Assembly: GCF_010667685.1 (NCBI RefSeq) | Contig: NZ_WHZW01000014.1 | Coordinates: 1-50,014 of the forward strand | Source of the DNA: Bifidobacterium aerophilum | GTDB lineage: Bacteria > Actinomycetota > Actinomycetes > Actinomycetales > Bifidobacteriaceae | Direction: 5' to 3' | Length of the DNA: 50,014 nucleotides | Shown here: in pieces, positions 1 through 6,195 of the stretch | Numbering within the stretch: position 1 is the stretch's first letter | How the letters are laid out: the number at the start of each line of letters is the position of its first letter | The notes under the pieces: model-generated | Told to the model about the DNA's origin: nothing | Seen by the model: the letters and a program-made list of their open reading frames with translations, nothing else | Databases searched by the model: none | Made by a program: the position numbers and the translations under genes

Positions 1-188
1 AGGACCGATACCGTTCGCGCTCATTCCCGATGAGGCACCACCACACCCTACGCGCTCAAAAAACGTGAGGCACGTCGAACGTACCGGTCTCACTGCTCAT
101 CGTGATATCCTTTCGTTGAAGGTTTTTTCTTTCTTGATCGCCCGTGTTGCAGCACGGGCGATTCTCATATCCGCGTAGAATCCGCGGT
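1..188. other. left-edge intergenic stretch with hairpins
   Basis: No convincing full gene. On the minus strand a 14-codon ORF (100 down to 56) has a good ribosome binding site (GAAAGGA seven bases before ATG), so it may be a leader or tiny peptide; another possible minus start at 24 runs off the window. A 10-bp perfect hairpin lies at 138-162 (arms ATCGCCCGTG/CACGGGCGAT), followed by a weaker CCGCG/CGCGG hairpin at about 171-187 just before the first plus-strand gene. No U-tract follows on the plus strand, so I do not call a terminator. Confidence 0.4.
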
Positions 189-821
189 ATGAATGACGTG
201 ATCCGCTTCATCACCGACATATGGAACGCCATCGGCGGATGGGCGACCGTAGGAGGAGTCTGCGGCCTGATCGCGCTGCTGCAGACGAGCCATGCGAACC
301 AGATCGCCAAGAAGGCCAACGGCATGGCTCATGAAGCCGCGCGAGACGCCAACACGGCCAACAAAATCGCAGCCGAGGCGAACCAGATAAGCGCAAACGC
401 GAATGCGATCAGCCAACACGCACTCGACGTCAGCAAAGACCAGATTGTCTACCTCTGGGACGCTGAGTTCGACTGCGAACGCCTGGTCTGTTCCGTGGTT
501 AACCAATGCCCGTACAAGGCCGAAGACACGGTGGTTCTGTTTTTCCACAATGAGTGCGACCTGATAGGCGGCACCGGTGCCCCGCTCAAAGTGCCCGGTT
601 TCGGCCATCTCGACTTCCATTCGACGCTGTTCGGCGACTATCTTCGGGAAGCGGCTGCTCGGCGTCTTGAGTGGGAGGAGTCGAACGGGGACTCCGAGAT
701 GCCCGCCCTGTTCGACATTCAGATCTACGTGTCGTGGACGAGCGAGGGTGGGGTCCACCGCAGTTACCGCTTCCAAAAGTCCTTCAGCGAGATCGACAGG
801 ATCGACCGACTCGATAGGTGA
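189..821 (+). CDS. hypothetical membrane-anchored protein
   Basis: About 210 residues, no family recognised. The N-terminus has one hydrophobic segment (about residues 8-26), then a long Ala/Asn/Gln-rich heptad-like stretch (about 30-80) that looks like a coiled coil, then a globular C-terminal half containing three cysteines. The pattern fits an inner-membrane anchored protein with a cytoplasmic sensor or exclusion domain; in a lysogeny region that could be superinfection exclusion, but this is only inference. I chose ATG 189; an in-frame GTG at 144 would place the start inside the strong 138-162 hairpin. No clear Shine-Dalgarno sequence precedes 189. It converges with the minus-strand operon 835-1473. 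Confidence 0.65.
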   Translation: MNDVIRFITDIWNAIGGWATVGGVCGLIALLQTSHANQIAKKANGMAHEAARDANTANKIAAEANQISANANAISQHALDVSKDQIVYLWDAEFDCERLVCSVVNQCPYKAEDTVVLFFHNECDLIGGTGAPLKVPGFGHLDFHSTLFGDYLREAAARRLEWEESNGDSEMPALFDIQIYVSWTSEGGVHRSYRFQKSFSEIDRIDRLDR

Positions 822-834
822 CCAATCACGCATC

Positions 835-1035
835 TCACGCCTCCTTGGTTTCTTTGACGGTCCGGTTGATCTGCCGGGCCAACTCCAACAACTGGGTTTT
901 CGTCAGACCGTCGATGATGACGGCCTCGTCCGCGTTGTCGAACCAGATGCGCCAGCTGCTGGCGGTGCCGTGCCTGTCGATGCTGGCACTGTCCGTGCCG
1001 CCGTACGTGAACCGGCGGATCGGTTTCGATTTCAT
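835..1035 (-). CDS. small hypothetical phage-type protein
   Basis: 66 residues. The start ATG at 1035 is preceded by a strong AGGAGG six bases away. The C-terminal half (about residues 42-60) is an amphipathic helix rich in Leu, Ala and Glu. No family recognised. It is the last gene of a three-gene minus operon (1473 to 835) that starts with a putative HTH regulator, and its start lies one base beyond the stop of the upstream gene. The operon would be read from the lysogeny-switch promoter at 1523-1551. Its role is unknown; small proteins at this place in actinobacterial temperate elements are often early or excision-control proteins. Confidence 0.65.
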   Translation of the reverse strand: MKSKPIRRFTYGGTDSASIDRHGTASSWRIWFDNADEAVIIDGLTKTQLLELARQINRTVKETKEA

Positions 1036-1036
1036 G

Positions 1037-1216
1037 TCATGCCTCCTTGGCGAGTTTCATGGTTTGGCTGGGTGTGAGTCCGTGGCTGCGTCCGATGCGG
1101 ACGAGACGGGCCGGATTGTTGAGGTTTTCGGCCTTCCTGACTTCCTGCATGAGCAGGCAGTGGTTCACGTCGTGGTAGCCGGTGCCGGCGAGGTGACCGC
1201 ACTCGTAGACGCTCAT
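1037..1216 (-). CDS. small hypothetical protein
   Basis: 59 residues, starting at ATG 1216, which overlaps the stop of the preceding gene by four bases (ATGA), implying translational coupling. It contains two cysteines and several histidines near the N-terminus (Cys6, His8, His15, His19, Cys20), so a small metal-binding fold is possible. The C-terminus ends in a Lys/Ala helix. No recognised family. It is the middle gene of the operon beginning at 1473. Confidence 0.6.
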   Translation of the reverse strand: MSVYECGHLAGTGYHDVNHCLLMQEVRKAENLNNPARLVRIGRSHGLTPSQTMKLAKEA

Positions 1217-1473
1217 GCGCTCGCCTCCATTTCGGCTTGCTTGACGTCCTTGTCGGGGACGTCGGTGACTTCCGCGACTTCGCCGGGCGTGAATCCGAAC
1301 GATCGGTAGAAGCCGACGATCATCGCAGGGGTCGCGATGTTCGTGCGCTTGGCCTTGCTGAGCACGCTTTCGCTGACTCCGATCGCGCCGGCGAAGGCCG
1401 CGTCGGTCTTGAGTCCGCTCATCCTTCGGCTGCGCTCGAGGAAATCGGGTTTGAATGTCATTGCCAGAGTCAT
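1213..1473 (-). CDS. small HTH protein, Cro-like side of the switch
   Basis: 86 residues. The start at ATG 1473 is set by AGGAGG eight bases upstream. Residues about 25-65 fit a Cro/C1-type helix-turn-helix: a first helix rich in Ala, a turn with Gly-Val-Ser, then a recognition helix with Ser-Lys-Ala-Lys. The gene is transcribed divergently from the putative repressor at 1609, with both promoters in a 135-bp region full of TTGCAAC-like sites. This is the classical layout of a temperate-element immunity switch, where this protein would be the Cro-like or early regulator. DNA binding is inferred from pattern, not from a database match. Confidence 0.7.
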   Translation of the reverse strand: MTLAMTFKPDFLERSRRMSGLKTDAAFAGAIGVSESVLSKAKRTNIATPAMIVGFYRSFGFTPGEVAEVTDVPDKDVKQAEMEASA

Positions 1474-1608
1474 CCGGCAACCTCCTTTCGTTTTGCACTC
1501 CGTGGTTTCGTTGTGCAACTAGTAATAACACTTTGCAACCGAAGATGTCAACACGCAACCGCTTCGGCGTGTCTTGACTTGCAACCGAAAGTGTTGCATA
1601 ATGCAACC
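1474..1608. promoter_or_regulatory. divergent lysogeny promoters with clustered operators
   Basis: Plus strand: TTGACT at 1574-1579, a 17-base spacer and CATAAT at 1597-1602, placing the start of transcription at or next to the ATG at 1609, so the repressor mRNA should be leaderless. Minus strand: TTGACA (1551-1546), a 17-base spacer and TTATTA (1528-1523), driving the operon at 1473. The hexamer TGCAAC or its close form recurs at about 1514, 1534, 1554, 1580 and 1603, inside or between the two promoters, as expected for repressor operators. Confidence 0.75.
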
Positions 1609-2100
1609 ATGAACAAATACGAATGGCTAGAGTCCACAATTAACGAAGACACCATCGCTGAAGTTGCTCAAAAATCAGGCATCATAAAGACCACTGCATG
1701 GCGTCAGTACAACAACGATCTCGGTTTTTCTGCTGAGAACGTTATTTTGATTGCGCGCGCTTATCACAAAGATCCGGTCGAGGCGCTTGTTGCGTTCGAT
1801 TATCTACGTGATGACGAGCGAGGTGTTGCGGCAGTGAGGTCGGCCCTGCATGCCGCTACCGACAAGCAGTTAATAGACGAACTTGCCAGCCGTCTTGATC
1901 GTCAGCCGGATAAACCGATCTGGAACGAACCCGTCGTCATCGAAGAACACAAACCCGCCCCCGCTCCTGCGGTCGATCCGGTCGCGCGGCGCGAGCAGGA
2001 GAAGCTGGATCAGACGCGTCGCTTCCTGCGCGAGGGCGTTGGTTTCGCCGCCAACATGGACGAGCACAAGTACGAGCACGAAGACGACCAAACCGCATAA
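1609..2100 (+). CDS. putative immunity repressor
   Basis: 163 residues. The N-terminal 60 residues carry a helix-turn-helix-like pattern (Glu-Val-Ala-Gln-Lys-Ser-Gly then Thr-Thr-Ala-Trp-Arg-Gln-Tyr as recognition helix). The C-terminal part is Pro- and charge-rich and ends acidic. It is the plus-strand arm of the divergent switch. The start at ATG 1609 is only six bases after the -10 hexamer and has no Shine-Dalgarno, so I infer a leaderless transcript, as is common in Actinobacteria and known for lambda cI from its maintenance promoter. Expected role: repression of the 1473 operon and autoregulation through the TGCAAC sites. The family is inferred from position and HTH pattern only. Confidence 0.7.
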   Translation: MNKYEWLESTINEDTIAEVAQKSGIIKTTAWRQYNNDLGFSAENVILIARAYHKDPVEALVAFDYLRDDERGVAAVRSALHAATDKQLIDELASRLDRQPDKPIWNEPVVIEEHKPAPAPAVDPVARREQEKLDQTRRFLREGVGFAANMDEHKYEHEDDQTA

Positions 2101-2249
2101 ACGTGTCGAAACCGACACGGTTAAACCAGTCATCCGGAAAAACCGGACAACTGAACCGCCGAAGATTTCTCGGCAGTTGACATGACCATTTTGCTGACCT
2201 CAACAAAATGGTCGGAAGGAGATCGACGATGATCCCGCAATCACATGAC
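2101..2249. other. intergenic region with stacked hairpins
   Basis: After the repressor stop there is a nested hairpin at about 2147-2181 (GCCGA/TCGGC with outer CAACT/AGTTG), then a 10-bp perfect inverted repeat GACCATTTTG/CAAAATGGTC at about 2183-2212. TTGACA at 2177-2182 has only a poor -10 (TCAACA) 17 bases on. A strong GGAAGGAG stands before an ATG at 2229, but the reading frame from there runs antisense through the minus-strand genes and has no recognisable product, so I do not annotate it as a gene. The inverted repeat is operator-like. Confidence 0.4.
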
Positions 2250-2284
2250 GACAACAAGAAAGCCCCGGTCGCGAAGACCGGGGC
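2250..2284 (-). terminator. rho-independent terminator of the 2312-3338 operon
   Basis: Read on the minus strand: a 9-bp GC-rich stem GCCCCGGTC/GACCGGGGC with a five-base loop, followed by TTTCTTGTTG. It lies about 28 bases beyond the stop codon of the 2312 gene, closing the minus-strand pair that contains the RelA/SpoT-type synthetase. Confidence 0.8.
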
Positions 2285-2311
2285 CACGAACAGTCGATGT
2301 GCGGCGATGGG

Positions 2312-2545
2312 TCACGCCGCCGCTGGGGTGACGTCCTTGCCGGTGAAATACCGGGAATGCGTCACGCGGATCGCGTCGAACGATTGGGAGCCGATCACGG
2401 CCAGCTCCCAGTCACCGAGATGCTTGCCCATGTCCTTGCGGAAGTCCGGATCGTTCACCGCGTCCATATACCCATTCGGACCGGGATACTCACGGACGAT
2501 CCTGTCGCCCGTCCTCCGGTTGTACCGGATCACCATGCCCACCAT
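2312..2545 (-). CDS. small protein overlapping the RelA/SpoT-type gene; antitoxin candidate
   Basis: 77 residues, ATG 2545 with GGGAGG six bases upstream. No family recognised. The sequence is rich in Arg, Asp and aromatic residues with no membrane segment. It overlaps the 3' end of the synthetase gene (stop at 2490) by 56 bases in another frame and shares its terminator, so the two are almost certainly co-expressed. In toxSAS systems (for example gp29/gp30 of mycobacteriophage Phrann) a small ORF next to the alarmone synthetase encodes the antitoxin. That role is inferred here from arrangement only; the protein might instead be unrelated. Confidence 0.65.
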   Translation of the reverse strand: MVGMVIRYNRRTGDRIVREYPGPNGYMDAVNDPDFRKDMGKHLGDWELAVIGSQSFDAIRVTHSRYFTGKDVTPAAA

Positions 2546-3338
2546 CAGCAGCCTCCCGTCGTTGTCCTATCAGTTTGATCGCATCGTCAGACAATGCCCG
2601 AAAACGGTCGAGCTGCCGGGGATCCAAGGTCCGGTAGTAGTCGGCCGAACTGCGCAGCAGCGACACTATCAACTCCGCGACCTGAGCCATCCAGCGGTCA
2701 TCCGGATGCTCCTCCAGCGTCATGGCCGCGTTGGACAGCTGCTGCATGGTGACGACAAGATCTTTGACGTTCCTGGATTCGGGGTAGCCGCCGTAGCGGA
2801 TCAGCCGGCCGTACCGGTCGCCCATCGCCTCATAGCAGTTCGCCCAAGCATCCTGCAGCATGGTGCGCACCTGCACTTCGGCGAAGATGCCGCGCGGCAG
2901 CCGGACGATAACGTGCACCGCCCGATAGCCGGAATGCGGATGCTCGCGCATGTCCGACACCTGATGGTTCGGGAACAATGCGCCCACCGCATCCACGACC
3001 TGATTCTGCTGGCTGAGCGTCATGTCCGCGGTGATGCGCGCCCCGATGATGTCATGCACGCGGAACAGGGGAGTGCTGTCCTGCCGGATCAGCTTGTCGC
3101 GCAGCGTGTCCACCGTCTTGACCCGGAAGGAGATATCCGGCTGGCCGCCGATAAGCGTCGTGTAGTCGATGGCGTTCAACCGTTCCACGAGGTTCACGAG
3201 TACCTGCGAATACCAGGCGTACACCGTCGCATAGTCGAGTCCAGGCACCGAGTCGCCGCCGCGCACGATCTCGTCGCGCATCGCCTTGATCGTCGAACCC
3301 GTCCACGGCTTGGCGGGGATGTCGAAAACGTCGTCCAT
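2490..3338 (-). CDS. RelA/SpoT-domain nucleotide pyrophosphokinase (small alarmone synthetase / toxSAS-like)
   Basis: 282 residues. The RelA/SpoT synthetase domain spans about 40-190 and its hallmark motifs are present: a basic ATP-binding stretch FRVKTVDTLRDKL (71-83), the catalytic-Asp motif HDIIGARI (95-102), GYRAVH (137-142), and EVQVRT followed by Gln-Asp-Ala-Trp (154-165) with the essential Glu. There is no HD hydrolase, TGS or ACT domain, so it is a stand-alone synthetase rather than a housekeeping Rel. The C-terminal 90 residues are helical, then basic. Family members make (p)ppGpp or ppApp, or pyrophosphorylate tRNA 3' ends (toxSAS). Position next to a prophage repressor, with a small overlapping partner, favours a toxin-antitoxin or phage-exclusion module. 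Divergent from the 3377 gene. Confidence 0.88.
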   Translation of the reverse strand: MDDVFDIPAKPWTGSTIKAMRDEIVRGGDSVPGLDYATVYAWYSQVLVNLVERLNAIDYTTLIGGQPDISFRVKTVDTLRDKLIRQDSTPLFRVHDIIGARITADMTLSQQNQVVDAVGALFPNHQVSDMREHPHSGYRAVHVIVRLPRGIFAEVQVRTMLQDAWANCYEAMGDRYGRLIRYGGYPESRNVKDLVVTMQQLSNAAMTLEEHPDDRWMAQVAELIVSLLRSSADYYRTLDPRQLDRFRALSDDAIKLIGQRREAADGGHGDPVQPEDGRQDRP

Positions 3339-3376
3339 GCGTCGAATCCTACCAAATGCGACATAAAGGGGTTACC

Positions 3377-3856
3377 ATGCAGGCCAAAAGCCATCGGATG
3401 ATGGAGGTAAGCGCGATCCGCCTGCCGGTCGACCCGTTCCAATCGTATGGGCGGATGCGCATGGCCCTGTACGAGACCGCGCCCGGCCTGACCGTGATGA
3501 GCGATCTCCTGCCCGACAAAATGGACGGCGTGTACTGCTTGGAGACGGATACGATCCTGATCGACCGGCGCATCGACCTGACCAAGAAACGGTGCACGTT
3601 GGTGCATGAGCTCGTGCATCGCTGGTACGGGGATGATGGCGACGGGCATTACACCGCGAAACAGGAGATGCGCTGCCGGCTTGAGACGGCGCGGCTCATG
3701 GTCCGTGTGGACGACTATGCGGACGCGGAACGCATGTACGACGGCGACGCGTTCCTCATCGCCGCCGAACTCGACCGCACCGTGCAGGTGATCCGGGACT
3801 TCCAGCGTTTGCTGCGGGATGGGGTGGCGTGTCGTGGGTTGCCCGACTTGCCATAA
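3377..3856 (+). CDS. ImmA/IrrE-family metallopeptidase
   Basis: 159 residues. The zinc-protease signature HELVH is at 77-81, with a downstream Glu-rich helix (Glu97/Glu103) that would supply the third ligand, as in ImmA/IrrE (DUF955) proteins. ImmA cleaves an XRE immunity repressor to induce ICEBs1, so here it could cleave the 1609 or 1473 regulator; substrate is inferred. I start at ATG 3377 with AAAGGGG six bases upstream rather than the in-frame ATG at 3356. It is divergent from the RelA/SpoT gene with only 38 bases between starts, so the promoters must overlap coding sequence. Overlap of its 3' end with the 3848 promoter is noted separately. Confidence 0.82.
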   Translation: MQAKSHRMMEVSAIRLPVDPFQSYGRMRMALYETAPGLTVMSDLLPDKMDGVYCLETDTILIDRRIDLTKKRCTLVHELVHRWYGDDGDGHYTAKQEMRCRLETARLMVRVDDYADAERMYDGDAFLIAAELDRTVQVIRDFQRLLRDGVACRGLPDLP

Positions 3857-3919
3857 TCTACATACTGTGTTATTATATTTATGTCGGGAGGTTCCCGACA
3901 GGACAACTCAAGAGAGGAG
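3848..3919 (+). promoter_or_regulatory. promoter and leader hairpin for the 3934 operon
   Basis: TTGCCA at 3848-3853, a 17-base spacer and TATTAT at 3871-3876, partly inside the 3' end of the peptidase gene. The leader then forms an 8-bp hairpin with a 3-base loop (TGTCGGGA 3882-3889, TCCCGACA 3893-3900), followed by AGAGGAGG at 3912-3919. The surrounding 3850-3885 stretch is conspicuously AT-rich. Confidence 0.65.
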
Positions 3920-3933
3920 GTGACGCGGAAAGA

Positions 3934-4047
3934 TTGAAATGGGAGATCGCTTCGCTCGTCATCGCGGCCATCAGCCTGCTGCTGCAACTGATCGACTTCA
4001 TCATCGACAAGCACGACAGACATAAACGGCCACGACACAAGAAGTAG
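3934..4047 (+). CDS. small single-span membrane protein
   Basis: 37 residues from TTG 3934; one hydrophobic helix (about residues 5-24) then a strongly basic tail rich in His, Arg and Lys. The longer in-frame start at 3829 would lie upstream of the promoter at 3848-3876, so I prefer TTG 3934, although the AGAGGAGG at 3912-3919 is 14 bases away, which is longer than usual. Holin-like or stress-peptide-like by composition only. No family recognised. Confidence 0.5.
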   Translation: MKWEIASLVIAAISLLLQLIDFIIDKHDRHKRPRHKK

Positions 4048-4050
4048 CAA

Positions 4051-4091
4051 CCGGGGGATTCCAGATACTCATACTATCCAGAATCTCCCGG
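4051..4091. other. imperfect inverted repeat
   Basis: Arms CCGGGGGATTC (4051-4061) and GAATCTCCCGG (4081-4091) pair over 11 bp with one G-U and a 19-base loop. No U-tract follows, so it may be a processing or weak termination structure between the two small membrane-protein genes. Confidence 0.5.
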
Positions 4092-4116
4092 CCTCCCCAT
4101 CATCCCGCAAACCACC

Positions 4117-4278
4117 ATGAAACACAACCTCAAAGGAATCTCCAGCCTGCTCATGGGCATCGCCACCGCCTGCGGCGCCATCGCCGGATTCACGCCGTGG
4201 ACACTCGCCGTCATGGCCGTCGCCACAGGCATCCTCGGCCTCACGGCCGGCCTCGACCACAAGGACGGCCGGCGATGA
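4117..4278 (+). CDS. small two-helix membrane protein
   Basis: 53 residues, almost entirely two hydrophobic segments (about 9-25 and 29-45) rich in Gly, Ala and Ile, ending in a short charged tail. No Shine-Dalgarno is evident before ATG 4117. The stop overlaps the next start by four bases (ATGA at 4275-4278), which ties it to the downstream pair. Too short for the usual ORF cut-offs. Function unknown; composition is like phage holin or small membrane proteins. Confidence 0.6.
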   Translation: MKHNLKGISSLLMGIATACGAIAGFTPWTLAVMAVATGILGLTAGLDHKDGRR

Positions 4279-4475
4279 CCATCCGATACCTCAGCCTCAC
4301 CGAGATCGCCCAGCGACTCGACGTCACCAAAGGCGCCCTCGCCCGCTACAGGCTCCCCGAACCCGACGCGCTCACCGGAACCACACGAGGATGGCTCCCC
4401 GAAACCATCGACCAATGGAACGCCCAGCGTCCCGGCAAAGGCGGCCGCCCACGCAAACAGAAAGAAACAGAATGA
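4275..4475 (+). CDS. excisionase-like (AlpA/MerR-type) DNA-binding protein
   Basis: 66 residues. The N-terminus reads as a winged helix-turn-helix: YLSLTEIAQRLDVTKGALARY at 5-25, then a wing with Gly-Trp-Leu-Pro and the helix ETIDQWNAQRPG, followed by a basic Gly/Arg/Lys tail. This is the pattern of AlpA and phage Xis proteins, which bend DNA at attachment sites and direct the integrase to excision. It overlaps both neighbours by four bases, and the integrase lies about 350 bp downstream, consistent with the role. Start ATG 4275. Confidence 0.75.
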   Translation: MTIRYLSLTEIAQRLDVTKGALARYRLPEPDALTGTTRGWLPETIDQWNAQRPGKGGRPRKQKETE

Positions 4476-4663
4476 CCCCTATCGCCAACGCCACCGCCGT
4501 CTGCACCTGCAGCGGCGGCTGGTGGGCCGTCGAAGTCCCCGAAATCCCCGGCCTGTTCATCCAGGCCCGCCGACTCGACCAAGTCGAGGAACAGGTGCGG
4601 GACGCCGCCGAAATGCTCGATACACAGATCGGCACCGTCACCATCGACCCGCAGGACGCCTAA
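4472..4663 (+). CDS. HicB-family antitoxin-like protein
   Basis: 63 residues. The core matches the HicB fold: a strand pair with GGWWAVEVPEIPGLFIQ (residues 15-31) followed by a long helix DQVEEQVRDAAEML. HicB proteins are antitoxins with a degenerate RNase H-like fold that neutralise the mRNA interferase HicA. No HicA-like ORF (small, dsRBD-type) is next to it, so this is a solitary HicB-like protein, probably a regulator. ATG 4472 overlaps the excisionase stop. Confidence 0.75.
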   Translation: MTPIANATAVCTCSGGWWAVEVPEIPGLFIQARRLDQVEEQVRDAAEMLDTQIGTVTIDPQDA

Positions 4664-4703
4664 AACAGAAAAATCCCCTCCCGCATTGCCGTGCGAGAGG
4701 GGA
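4664..4703 (-). terminator. terminator-like hairpin facing away from the integrase
   Basis: Stem TCCCCTC/GAGGGGA extended by CGCA/TGCG (4674-4703). On the minus strand it is followed by TTTTTCTGTTTTA, the form of an intrinsic terminator for minus-strand RNA; on the plus strand no U-tract follows. It might stop antisense transcription entering the lysogeny genes, or act as a leader structure for the integrase. Confidence 0.55.
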
Positions 4704-4764
4704 GAGGCCGGCGGATGCGCCAACACCCATAACCGGCAATCGAAAGCAAGCCCAGAGAAAGAAG

Positions 4765-4828
4765 AAAGGAGGCCGCTTCGCCCTCATCATACCGTCATCG
4801 ACGACGGCACGGGCGAAGCGCACCCAAA
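4765..4828 (+). promoter_or_regulatory. int: integrase ribosome binding site separated from its start by a hairpin
   Basis: A perfect AAAGGAGG (4765-4772) has no start codon at normal distance. Between it and ATG 4829 lies a 9-bp hairpin (GCTTCGCCC 4775-4783, GGGCGAAGC 4811-4819) with an inner CCGTC/GACGG stem. Folded, it leaves about 11 unpaired bases between Shine-Dalgarno and ATG. Confidence 0.6.
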
Positions 4829-5998
4829 ATGGCGAACATCACCAGATACCAGACCGCGAACGGCGTACGCTACCGTGTGCGCTACAGGAAGCCCGACGGC
4901 ACGCAGACCGACAGGCGCGGGTTCAGACGCAAGATCGACGCGGAGACATGGGCGGCCGAGCATGTGACCATCGCCAAGGCCGAAGGGCGCTATATTGATC
5001 CGACCGCAGGCAGGACCACCGTCGGCACGTTGTGGCCGGCGTGGATCGCCGCGAAGAAGACCCGGTGCAAGGCCAGCTACATCGACAGCCTCGAACGCGA
5101 ATGGGATCATCGGGTCGAGCCGAAGTGGGGGAACCGTGAGGTCGCGTCCCTGACGCACGGCGAGATACAGGAATGGGTGAGCCTGCTGACCGCAGGCGTG
5201 CGAAAAGCCGGCGCGGAGGATGAGTGGGAGACGCCGCCCGTGAGCGCGACCGTCGTTCTGAGAGCCGAAGGCATCCTGTCCGCATTATGCCGGCAGGCCG
5301 TGCGTGACCGGCTCATCCCGGCGACCCCATGCGACGGCCTCGAACTGCCGAAGAAACGCAGGAAGGAACACCGGTATTTGACCATGGCGGAGCTCGTACG
5401 CCTGGCGGACGCGGCCGGATGGCGCCGGACCATCGTGCTCACGCTCGGCCTGACCGGCATCAGATGGGGCGAGCTCGTCGGCCTGCGCGTCGGCGACGTG
5501 GACCTCGAACACCATCGCCTGTGGGTGCGGCGGAACGCGACCGAGGTCAAAGGAGAGATCGTGGTGGATACCCCGAAGTCGGACAAATGGCGCAAGGTCG
5601 TGTATCCTGCGCTGCTCGACAGGGAGCTGCGCGCCCTGTGCGGCACCCGATCGGACGACGTGATCCTGTTCGAGGCGCGGGGTGGAGGCTGGCTGCGGCG
5701 CAAAAAGGGACCGAACGACGAATCGTCGTGGTTCTACTGGGCGCGCAAACGCGCCGGCATCAAAGGCGAGATGACCGTGCACGACCTGCGGCACACGGCC
5801 GCGAGCCTCATGATCAAAAGCGGCGCGAACGTCAAGGCCGTGCAACGCCAGCTCGGCCATACGAGCGCCGCCATGACATTGGACGTGTATGCGGATCTTT
5901 TCGACGACGACCTCGACGCGGTCGGCGAGGCGATGAACGCGCTGCTGCTGGAAAATGTGGGCAAAATGTGGGCAAGCGACACGGGCAAGGCCGCATAA
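4829..5998 (+). CDS. int: tyrosine recombinase / phage integrase
   Basis: 389 residues, the usual size. The N-terminal part (about 1-60) resembles the arm-binding AP2-like domain, about 65-165 is the SAM-like core-binding domain, and about 185-370 the catalytic domain. Catalytic residues are visible: Arg212 (TGIRWGE), Lys250 in the beta-hairpin, HDLR with His318 and Arg321, His344 (LGH) and the nucleophile Tyr354. It catalyses strand exchange between attP and attB. The gene reads toward the attachment site 36-60 bases downstream, the normal position for an int/att pair. Start ATG 4829 is the only one available; its ribosome binding site is unusual (see 4765-4828). Confidence 0.95.
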   Translation: MANITRYQTANGVRYRVRYRKPDGTQTDRRGFRRKIDAETWAAEHVTIAKAEGRYIDPTAGRTTVGTLWPAWIAAKKTRCKASYIDSLEREWDHRVEPKWGNREVASLTHGEIQEWVSLLTAGVRKAGAEDEWETPPVSATVVLRAEGILSALCRQAVRDRLIPATPCDGLELPKKRRKEHRYLTMAELVRLADAAGWRRTIVLTLGLTGIRWGELVGLRVGDVDLEHHRLWVRRNATEVKGEIVVDTPKSDKWRKVVYPALLDRELRALCGTRSDDVILFEARGGGWLRRKKGPNDESSWFYWARKRAGIKGEMTVHDLRHTAASLMIKSGANVKAVQRQLGHTSAAMTLDVYADLFDDDLDAVGEAMNALLLENVGKMWASDTGKAA

Positions 5999-6033
5999 TC
6001 CAAGCGGCAGTAAGCGTCTCGCGCATGATGCAC

Positions 6034-6058
6034 CGGGGTTCAATTCCCCGCGACTCCA
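6034..6058 (+). other. attachment-site remnant: 3' end of a tmRNA or tRNA gene
   Basis: A T-arm (CGGGG, loop TTCAATT, CCCCG at 6034-6050), a 7-base acceptor strand CGACTCC and discriminator A (6058), with no 5' half upstream. The CTCCA end fits a tmRNA (ssrA) better than a typical tRNA, but I cannot decide. It is the piece displaced when the left element inserted; the intact gene should lie beyond the left edge. Confidence 0.7.
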
Positions 6059-6069
6059 CTGTTTCGCAA

Positions 6070-6098
6070 GCGCCGCTCCGCAAGGGGCGGCGCTTTTT
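6070..6098 (+). terminator. intrinsic terminator of the displaced tmRNA/tRNA gene
   Basis: 10-bp stem (6070-6079 with 6084-6093, one U-G pair) closed by a stable GCAA tetraloop, followed by TTTTT. It directly follows the RNA-gene 3' end remnant, so it is the original host terminator left outside the element. Confidence 0.85.
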
Positions 6099-6195
6099 GC
6101 ATATCCGGCCCCGGCGCCGGGCGTGCGTCGGCGCGTATCGTCGTGCGTCGGCGCGCGCCGCGCGAGGAGGGCGGATCGTCTGGAACACGCGCGGT

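Noticed and set aside
2229..3401. Plus-strand ORF with a strong Shine-Dalgarno opposite the RelA/SpoT gene
   Set aside because: The protein has no recognisable fold and the minus strand encodes conserved catalytic motifs; the ribosome binding site may be chance or a tiny peptide.
4472..4663. HicAB toxin-antitoxin system
   Set aside because: Only the HicB-like half is present; no HicA-like ORF is adjacent on either strand.
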